From Mesostigma viride (lineage: Eukaryota; Streptophyta; Mesostigmatophyceae; Mesostigmatales; Mesostigmataceae), in contig RPFO01000026.1 of assembly GCA_009746045.1 (NCBI GenBank), forward strand, positions 1,925,286 through 1,987,285: a stretch of 62,000 nucleotides of DNA. Direction: 5' to 3'. A program made the position numbers and the translations under genes. Below the pieces are notes generated by a model that searched no databases, was not told the DNA's origin, and saw only the letters and a program-made list of their open reading frames with translations. Positions 55,501 to 62,000 of this stretch are shown here, one piece after another. Position 1 is the stretch's first letter. Each line of letters starts with the position of its first letter.

Positions 55501-58500
55501 GATCTACTGTACTGGGCAAGGTGTCATGATCTACTGTACTGGGCAAGGTGTCATGATCTACTGTACTGGGCAAGGTGTCATGATTTACTGTACTGGGCAA
55601 GGTGTCATATAATCTACTGTACTGGGCAAGGTGTCATGATTTACTGTACTGGACAAGGTGTCATGATCTACTGTACTGGGCATGGTGTCATATGATCTAC
55701 TGTACTGGGCAACGTGTCATGATCTACTGCACTGGGCAAGGTGTCATGATCTACTGTACTGGGCAAGGTGTCATGATCTACTGTACTGGGCAAGGTGTCA
55801 TGATCTACTGTACTGGGCAAGGTGTCATGATCTACTGTACTGGGCAAGGTGTCATATGATCTACTGTACTGGGCAACGTGTCATGATCTACAGTACTGGG
55901 CAAGGTGTCATGATCTACTGTACTGGGCAAGGTGTCATGATCTTCTGTACTGGGCAAGGTGTCATATGATCTACGGGGTAGTTAATACAAATCCAGTACC
56001 TCTGCTCGCCACCCACCTCTGCTCGCCTGTACATGGAGTACTAATGTTTTATTATTCGTATTTCTTACATTCATAGTTTGGCCATGGCGCAGGCGTGGGG
56101 GACCCCTCTCATTGTGGAATTGGGTTGCATCTGGCCTCTGGGTTGGGCCATGCTTGCCTCCAGTGGGGCAGCACATACCATGTAACTATCTGTTTTGGTG
56201 TGGAATGGATTGTGGTGAGGCACCAGGCCTGCGCACATTGCCTCACTGATATATTGGGGGATAACCTCAACGTCTTTTTGTGGCCTGGTCTTGCCAGTTG
56301 AGCTGGGCGCACATGCATTTGATCGGGCCATTTTGAGCCCTTATTTGGCTGCCATTTGAGCCCTTCTTGGCGTCCATTGTGAGCTTTTGTTTGGGCTGCC
56401 ACTTTGAGCCCTTGTTTGGCTTCCATCTTGAGCTTTTGTTTGCCTGCCACTTTTAGCCCTTGTTTGGCTGCCATTGCAGCAAAGCAGCTAGCCTTGCAGC
56501 GCTTGTGAGCGCGATTGAAGCAGGCTGTGCCTGGCGTTTGACTGGGCATTTTGTGTATGGCCCCTCTCCCCTGTTCTTATCGTTTCTGGGCAGCTGTTTC
56601 CTTTTTCGCACAAATGCAGTGCACATGATCGGGCGCAGATGTACAGCTTCGCTCATACGGAGTCCACCCACTCTTCCTCCCCCCACCCCCGCCACGCTTT
56701 CCCCCCCTTGCCCTTGCTATCGCAGATCTGCAGCTGGCGGCGGATGAATTCGCCAACGCGTGCAACGAGACGACCCAGGTGGCGCTGCGGCTGCGGGAGA
56801 ATGGTGCGTGTGTCGAGTGGTGTTCCTGCAGTCAGCATCTGTGTATAGGCCGGTGGCTGTGGAAAAGCCACGTGCCTGGGGGCGTGTGTGCTGTGGCTGC
56901 GGGAAAACTGTTGCGTGTGTGTGTGCTAGTAGCCTGGTTTATGTATTTGCATGTGACGCATGTGGCAGTAGCCAAGCCACACGGGTTTGTGTGTTTTTAG
57001 TGGCCGACACATGCAGGCTTGTGTGTGGTAGTGGCGCGCACACACACACAAGATGACAGCCAACTCAAATGTCACGCATGTGCGGCATTCTGCGGCTAGT
57101 TCGATGTAGCAGAATATAGCACGTGCTCTCACTAAGTTGCTTGGCATGTGTGGCCTTAATGCCCTTTTGCCCTTGCGAGCAGGTTGGTACTGAAGGTGAC
57201 GATAGTAGCACCAATGGTGATGTTTTTCGATGTAATCTGAGCAAGGTTTCTTGTCGTAGTTCTGACGATACTTCTAACGGTCATGGCCATGCCACTCCCA
57301 GACAGGATTTTGGGGGTCCTGGCGCCCACTTGTTTGTGCACCTTCCCCTGCGCGTGTTCTTGCGCACTACTGTGACTAATTAATCGCGTAAGACTGCTAG
57401 GATGGCATGTTACAAGTGGCGTTGATATTCACAACGTCGTGATACCCACAATATCTTGCGCACACGCAGGCTACAAGTTCCTGGTGCCCCGGCCGAGTGA
57501 CGAGGTGGACGAGGCGTCGCTGGCGGCCGCTAATGCTGCCGTCGTGATGGCCCACACGTCCCACACCACATCCTCGTAAGTTCCCCTGATGTATTTTTGG
57601 CATGATCGACCTGGGGGGGCGTACATGAGATTCCGTTCCACCACACCTTGTCCTCGTGATTTGCTTCATGTGACTGAAGTTGCCCCACGAATCTGCCCGA
57701 AGTTGCCTCATGATCTGATTGACGTTGCCTCATGAATCTGCCTGAAGTTGCCTCATCTGCCTGAACTTGCTTCATCTGCCAAAGTTGCTTTTTGTGTCTG
57801 GCATAACCGATTCGTGGGGGCTTACAGTAGATAAGAGGTGGAAAGCACATACTGCCATGCGAGTAATTGGTATCTGCCCATGATGGACTCATGGGGGCTT
57901 AACAACAGATCTAACATCGATCCTGTGTCTCATGGATAGTTAGGGTGGCTTGGTACATCTGGCATTATGGACTCGTGGGGGCCTGCAACAGTTATAATAT
58001 TGGTGGCTTACAACAGCTTCGTGGGGGCATTGCAGCTGTCGTGTGAACTTTGAAGTTCTGTGCGCCATAGCCTCCTGACAAGGCCATATTGTTTCAGTTA
58101 ATGGAGGCGCTGAAAAGGAAGGAGGTGGTTAGGGCTGATCCCAGAGGACTTTCTGGAGGACTTTCTTATCTCTTATAGCCCTGACATGCATTTGACATGA
58201 ATGGCTGCACTTGCCTTCCCTTCCCTTCCCTTCCCTTCCCTTCCCTTCCCTTCCCTTCCCTTCCCTTCCCTTCCCTTCCCTTCCCTTCCCTTCCCTTCCC
58301 TTCCCTTCCCTTCCTTCCCTTCCCTTCCCTTCCCTTCCCTTCCCTTCCCTTCCCTTCCCTTCCCTTCCCTTCCCTTCCCTTCCCTTCCCTTCCCTTCCCT
58401 TCCCTTCCCTTCCCTTCCCTTCCCTTCCCTTCCCTTCCCTTCCGTCCCTCCCTCCCTCCCCCCCCCTCCCTCCCCCCTCCCTCCCCTCCCTCCCCTCCCC

Positions 58501-61500
58501 TCCCCTCCCTCCCCTCCTCCCTCCCCTCCCCTCCCCTCCCCTCCCTCCCCTCCTCCCCTCCCCTCCCCTCCCCTCCCCTCCCCTCCCTCCCCTCCCCTCC
58601 CCTCCCCCCCTCCCCTCCCCTCCCCTCCCCTCCCTCCCTCCCCTCCCCTCCCCTCCCCTCCCCTCCCCTCCCTCCCCTCCCCTCCCCTCCCCTCCCTCCC
58701 TCCCCTCCCCTCCCCTCCCCTCCCTCCCTCCCCTCCCCTCCCCTCCCCTCCCCTCCCTCCCTCCCCCCCTCCCCTCCCCTCCCTCCCCTCCCCTCCCTCC
58801 CTCCCCTCCCCTCCCTCCCTCCCCTCCCCTCCCCTCCCTCCCCTCCCCTCCCTCCCCTCCCCCCCTCCCTCCCCTCCCCTCCCCTCCCCTCCCCTCCCTC
58901 CCCTCCCCTCCCCTCCCCTCCCCTCCCTCCCCTCCCCTCCCCCCCTCCCCTCCCCTCCCCTCCCCTCCCCCCCCTCCCCTCCCCTCCCCTCCCCTCCCTC
59001 CCCTCCCCTCCCCTCCCTCCCCTCCCCTCCCCTCCCTCCCCTCCCCTCCCTCCCCTCCCCCTCCCTCCCTCCCCTCCCTCCCCTCTCCCTCCCCTCCCCT
59101 CCCCTCCCCTCCCCTCCCCTCCCCTCCCCTCCCCTCCCTCTCCCCCCCTCCCCTCCCCTCCCTCCCTCCCTCCCCTCCCTCCCCTCCCCTCCCTCCCTCC
59201 CCTCCCCTCCCTCCCCTCCCTCCCCTCCCCTCCCCTCCCCTCCCCTCCCCTCCCTCCCCTCCCTCCCCTCCCCTCCCTCCCCTCCCTCCCTCCCTCCCCT
59301 CCCTCCCCTCCCCTCCCCTCCCCTCCCCTCCCTCCCCTCCCCTCCCCTCCCTCCCCTCCCCTCCCCTCCCCTCCCTCCCCTCCCCTCCCCTCCCCTCCCC
59401 TCCCTCCCTCCCTCCCCTCCCCTCCCTCCCCTCCCCTCCCTTCCCTTCCCTTCCCTTCCCTTCCCTTCCCTTCCCTTCCCTTCCCTTCCCTTCCCTTCCC
59501 TTGCTTATCCCTTTCCTACCTGTCTCTCGGTCTTCTGGTCACTGCGTGGTGTGTCCTCTGTTGGTGCCCCGTTGCCACCATGCATTTGACACCCTTGGCT
59601 GCCTCTAGCTTCAGCTGCACGTCTACCTTATTTCATTAATGAATCTTCGGCTGCATACGACGCGTGCGCACCTGCCCGTGACATGGTTTCTCTGCCCTCC
59701 GTGCGCACCAGCGCCGCCACCAACGTCGTCCGCCTGCGCGGCCTACCGTGGCAAGCCACCGAGAAGGACGTTGTTGAGTTCTTCAAGGGGCTCGCGATCC
59801 CGGATGGGAACGTGCTGCTGTGCCTCAACTTCCAAGGTGGGGGGTTGTCTCGTTATGTCGATGCTGATCTGTTGTTGCATTATTCCTGTACCGAGGTCTC
59901 TCGTACAACTGCTCACGGGAGATTCGCGACGCGAATGTGCTGCGCTGCCTCGATACCCTAGTTGTGGGAGGGTGACTTGTAATGTCAACACGGTTACTAG
60001 TGTTTCTTTCACGACTGTTCGCGGGCAGTTTCCGATGAGAGCGTCCTGTTGTGCTTAAATTCCCAGGTGGGGGGCTTACCTGGTCATGTTGATCTTCAAA
60101 GGGGCTTTTGCGTGTTGCGCTTTATCCATCGCGTTGTTCTTTTACACTACTGTTAGCTAGCCTTGGTAAGGCATGTGTGGCTACTGGGTGTAATACTTGC
60201 GGGCTCCTGCTCTACTTGCGCCAACGCTCTGCTCTACTTGTGCCCATGCTCCGCTCTACTTGTGACCATGCTCTGCTCTACTTGCGCCAACACTCTGCTC
60301 TGCTTGTGCCCATGCTCCGCTCTACTTGTGACCGTGCTATGCCCCATCTGTGACCATGCTCTGCCCTATCTGTGACCATGCTCTGCCCTATCTGTGACAT
60401 AGCAAGCTCTGTCTGGAGTACAACGTCAGATTGTATCTCTGCATAGGTTTTTACCGTTGTTGTTTTGCCGCTGCATTTTTACCATTATTGTTTTGCCATG
60501 TGTTGAATCTGGTGCCTTTCAAATAGGTTCCTGGCATGTGGTTCCACTACCTCGCGGTGTTTTGTTTCTTTTGGGTTTATTACCTAGGCGGCATTTCCCC
60601 TGTGCCATTCAACCTCCATTTTTGTTGTTTATCGTTTTGTTGACCGTCCGTCGGACTTGCGGTTGATATCGCCTTCCATTGGTTGTGGCGTCCCTCAGGG
60701 AAGCCCACGGGTGAAGCCTACGTCAAGTTCGCAAGTGTCGCGGATGCCAGCGCGGCGCTCCAGAAGAGCCGGTAAGAAAGCTACTACTTATGTATAGTAT
60801 GACACTACTCGTATCACGTTTCACGTTTGTTGCTTTCTGATCTGACGACAGAGTATGATAATACTCGTATCGGCCGGGAAGAAAGGTAAAATAATACCAG
60901 CATAAGCGGTTAACGAAGCTAACATACTACTCTTGCAGGCAGGAAAGAAAGCTAAGATAATGCCAGCATGATCTGGTAAGGAAGCTAAGACAATACTAGT
61001 ATAAGCTGGTAAGGGAAGCTAGGACAATAGTAGTACTAGACTAACCTGGTAAGGAAGCTATTATAGTACTAGAATAAGCTAGTAAAGCAGCTAAGATAAA
61101 ACTACGTAGAGTAAACTAGGTAATATAGATTGTTGCACAAAAGCTAGTTTATGCGGAGCTTTGGACAGCCGGTGAGGACGCCGAGTATGCTTGCAAGTAT
61201 TGTTGGAAGCTCGCCTGTTAGCGATGGAAGACAGCATCTTCTCAAATAACAGCCAACATCCTTTGAATGGGTTCAGTAGGGTTCAATAGGGTTCATTAGG
61301 GGTCAATAGAGTACCATTTGTCTGTAGGACAGCCTTGATTATGAAAGTCAACTAAAGATGATTAAAGTCAACGACCTCATAGCAATCCTTGGCACCTGTC
61401 CAAATAGCTTGTCATGGACGAGAGCAGGCGTGGGCTCAGCGTGCTGAAAATGCATAAAATTTCAGCACACTTGACCAGCTAATGTTCCTGTCGTGCAAGT

Positions 61501-62000
61501 TTCTTAACGCATTCAATCATCTTCGTGGGCACGTCAGCCCAACTTCACTATGTTTTGGCTGGGTGTAGGTTTTGCACCCAGCCACAACATGATCGTTCTA
61601 TGACTTGCAAGTTGGTTTGAAGATGATCTGCTCAAGTTTAATGGATCACCGGGGTCTCACGGGAGTTCCCCCTTGTCCCCTGCCCCCCCCCTCCCCTATC
61701 CCCTGGCATCGCTCGCTGGCATCGACCTTTCCTTGTTTGTTTTGGTTGGCATGCCAGGTCCAATATGGGTCACCGCTACATCGAGGTCTTCAGCTGCACC
61801 TCTCAAGACATGGAGGTGAGCCGGCACAGCCAAGGGTGTGTGTTTCTTTTCGCATAATGCTGTGTCGCTGACATTCATAAGACAAGGGGGTGAGCCGTCT
61901 CTGCCACGCCCTGCACATGGTGTTGTAATTGTGAGCATACACAGCCACATCTTGCACATGGTATCGTAATGGTGAGTCCGCACAGCCATGGGGGCATGTT
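52584..62000 (+). CDS. ESRP/Fusilli-like splicing regulator (DnaQ-like domain plus RRMs), incomplete at right edge
   Basis: Exons 52584-52611, 53049-53254, 54111-54339, 56726-56803, 57470-57575, 59712-59836, 60699-60771 and 61758-61815 join in phase with GT/AG borders (about 301 residues); more exons lie beyond the window. The start ATACCATGGCG is a good context, and exon 1 is inferred from phase. Residues 10-155 match the N-terminal DnaQ-like exonuclease fold of ESRP1/2 and Fusilli: [11 protein letters not shown], where an active enzyme would have DxET, then ..[27 protein letters not shown]. The first quasi-RRM (about 220-300) has [28 protein letters not shown] and HRYIEVF, the hnRNP F/H-ESRP type that binds G-rich RNA. 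It is probably a nuclear alternative-splicing factor. GRSF1/hnRNP F alone would lack the N-terminal domain. Confidence 0.8.
53480..54012 (+). repeat. Echoes of ESRP-like exon 2 donor and exon 3 acceptor regions
   Basis: CCCAGGCAGCACC(T/C)TTGTGGAA.ATGCAGG occurs at about 53508 and 53597 and resembles the exon 2 donor region CCCAGGTAAGTCCTTGGTGGAAATAAGCAGG (53251-53281). TATGACGTCTACTTCCACAAACAGCTCCCCTCATGC (about 53977-54012) resembles the exon 3 start TTTGATGCCTACTTCAACGAGCAGTTCCCCTCACTC (54111-54146). Confidence 0.65.
54339..56035 (+). repeat. Series of exon 3 donor echoes in ESRP-like intron 3
   Basis: The junction GGTCTCAACTACGCGCTCGCCTGTACGTGGGGTG (54319-54352) recurs in diverged form: GTAGCACTCGCCTGTATGCCGGGTGG (about 54433), GGCCTCAACCACGCGCTGGCCTGTTCGCGGG (about 54524), GCGCTCGCATGTACGTGGGG (about 54697), CTATGCGCTCGCCTATACGCGGTGTG (about 54799), CCTCAACGACGCGCTTGCCTGTACGTGGGGTGG (about 54883), TTCGTTTGCCTGTACGCGGAGTGG (about 55040) and CTGCTCGCCTGTACATGGAGTAC (about 56018). 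Several keep a usable GTACGT or GTACGC. Confidence 0.85.
55075..55975 (+). repeat. 27-bp minisatellite, about 33 units
   Basis: The unit ATGATCTACTGTACTGGGCAAGGTGTC repeats nearly unchanged, with a few 29-30 bp units (CATATGATC). 27 is a multiple of three, so long repetitive frames are open on both strands, but the array lies in intron 3 of the ESRP-like gene. Units are contiguous with no spacers. Confidence 0.92.
56300..56480 (+). repeat. TTGAGCCCTTGTTTGGCTGCCA tandem repeat
   Basis: About seven degenerate units of 22-26 bp (TTGAGC(C/T)..TTGTTTGGCTGCCA) in ESRP-like intron 3. Confidence 0.7.
56610..56935 (+). repeat. Echoes of ESRP-like exon 4 on both sides
   Basis: Upstream, GGGCGCAGATGTACAGCTTCGC (about 56633) resembles the acceptor ATCGCAGATCTGCAGCTGGCGG (56719-56740). 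Downstream, GTGGCTGTGGAAAAGCCACGTGC (about 56852) and CTGTGGCTGCGGGAAAACTGTTGCGTGTGTGTG (about 56892) resemble the exon end CTGCGGCTGCGGGAGAATGGTGCGTGTGTCG (56785-56815). Confidence 0.7.
57540..57800 (+). repeat. Exon 5 donor echo and GTTGCCTCATGAATCTGCC repeats
   Basis: CACACCACATCCTCGTAAGTTCCCCTGATG (57561-57590) is echoed by CACCACACCTTGTCCTCGTGATTTGCTTCATG at about 57638. A 25-30 bp repeat (TGAAGTTGCC.CA.GAATCTGCC) follows at 57675-57790. Confidence 0.7.
58214..59503 (+). repeat. 1.3-kb pure CT tract: (CCCTT)n then (CCCCT)n, then (CCCTT)n
   Basis: Almost every base on the plus strand is C or T. The two ends are (TTCCC)n; the middle is CCCCT/CCCT mixtures. It lies in ESRP-like intron 5, about 210 bp upstream of the exon 6 acceptor. 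Mirror-repeat polypyrimidine DNA can form triplex (H-DNA). Three Pro/Ser/Leu frames stay open through it because stop codons need A or G. Confidence 0.95.
59825..60092 (+). repeat. Two echoes of the ESRP-like exon 6 donor region
   Basis: GATGGGAACGTGCTGCTGTGCCTCAACTTCCAAGGTGGGGGG (59802-59843) is echoed by GACGCGAATGTGCTGCGCTGCCTCGATACCCTAGTTGTGGG (about 59929) and GATGAGAGCGTCCTGTTGTGCTTAAATTCCCAGGTGGGGGG (about 60034). The second keeps the CAG|GTGGGG junction intact. Confidence 0.88.
60200..60400 (+). repeat. 22-bp tandem repeat, about nine units
   Basis: Unit GCTCTGCTCTACTTGTGACCAT with variants (GCGCCAAC, CCCATCTGTGACCAT), head-to-tail in intron 6 of the ESRP-like gene. Confidence 0.85.
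60765..61110 (+). repeat. Multiple echoes of the ESRP-like exon 7 donor
   Basis: The donor region CCGGTAAGAAAGCTACTACTTATGTATAG (60770-60798) is followed by GGAAGAAAGGTAAAATAATACCAGC (about 60877), GGAAAGAAAGCTAAGATAATGCCAGC, CTGGTAAGGAAGCTAAGACAATACTAG, CTGGTAAGGGAAGCTAGGACAATAG, CTGGTAAGGAAGCTATTATAG and CTAGTAAAGCAGCTAAG up to about 61100. Several retain GGTAAG, so they are candidate decoy 5' splice sites. Confidence 0.85.
61110..61757 (+). other. Remainder of ESRP-like intron 7
   Basis: Non-coding. Short GGGTTCAATAGGGTTCATTAGGGGTCAATAG repeats (about 61267-61308) and a C-rich tract (61675-61697) precede the acceptor at 61756-61757. Confidence 0.5.
61800..61997 (+). repeat. Echoes of the ESRP-like exon 8 donor region
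   Basis: TCAAGACATGGAGGTGAGCCGGCACAGCC (61802-61830) is echoed by CATAAGACAAGGGGGTGAGCCGTCTCTGCC (61877), ..TTGTAATTGTGAGCATACACAGCC (about 61923) and ..ATCGTAATGGTGAGTCCGCACAGCCATGGGGG (about 61964). Confidence 0.82.

Noticed and set aside
55075-55975. CRISPR-like array of direct repeats
   Set aside because: Units are contiguous with no unique spacers, and the context is a eukaryotic intron.
55035-56076. MIYCTGQGV-repeat proteins and the minus-strand counterpart
   Set aside because: A 27-bp minisatellite is divisible by three, so frames stay open without selection. The array is inside intron 3.
58197-59639. Three overlapping ~460-480 residue Pro/Ser/Leu/Phe proteins
   Set aside because: A pure CT tract cannot contain stop codons, so all three frames stay open. 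It is an intron of the ESRP-like gene.

Overview
This window is nuclear DNA from a eukaryote, most likely a green alga (Viridiplantae). The evidence is many GT-AG introns, a plant-type U1-70K protein, a C-terminal domain like the plant root-cap family, and TGTAA poly(A)-type signals after two genes. Copia and LINE retroelements are abundant, along with very long low-complexity tracts. I cannot name the species.

Layout. 0.4-1.4 kb: 3' end of a Copia pol gene. 2.3-8.8 kb: an LTR-like element with near-identical 626-bp ends and a decayed gag-like interior. 9.5-10.5 kb: Tc1/mariner-type MITEs. 12.1-21.4 kb: a secreted multidomain gene (subtilase-like peptidase, plant-type LRRs, HYR-like and root-cap-like domains), with two likely frameshifts and a recently duplicated one-LRR exon. 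22-39 kb: nested transposable elements. These include L1-type ORF1 copies and a LINE RT sharing a 3' hairpin plus TTAA-repeat tail, two tandem restriction-like-endonuclease (RLE) LINE ends inserted at the same 12-bp site, and several TIR elements. 39.4-42.4 kb: no recognisable gene. 42.7-51.7 kb (minus): a complete eight-exon U1-70K gene, whose introns hold a 1.6-kb G-run array and a GGT microsatellite. 52.6 kb to the window end (plus): an ESRP/Fusilli-like splicing regulator, incomplete at the right edge. The two splicing genes are divergent and separated by about 0.85 kb.

Main discovery. In the U1-70K and ESRP-like genes, and at one junction of the LRR gene, pieces spanning an exon edge, its splice site and adjacent intron recur as diverged 'echoes' inside the neighbouring intron. 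At least fifteen junctions show this. Most echoes carry the 5' splice-site region and lie just downstream of it, one to eight copies each. In the LRR gene the echo is young and forms an exon of exactly 72 nt, one 24-residue LRR in frame. I infer that repeated local tandem duplication across splice junctions has inflated the introns, creating decoy splice sites and occasionally new coding exons.
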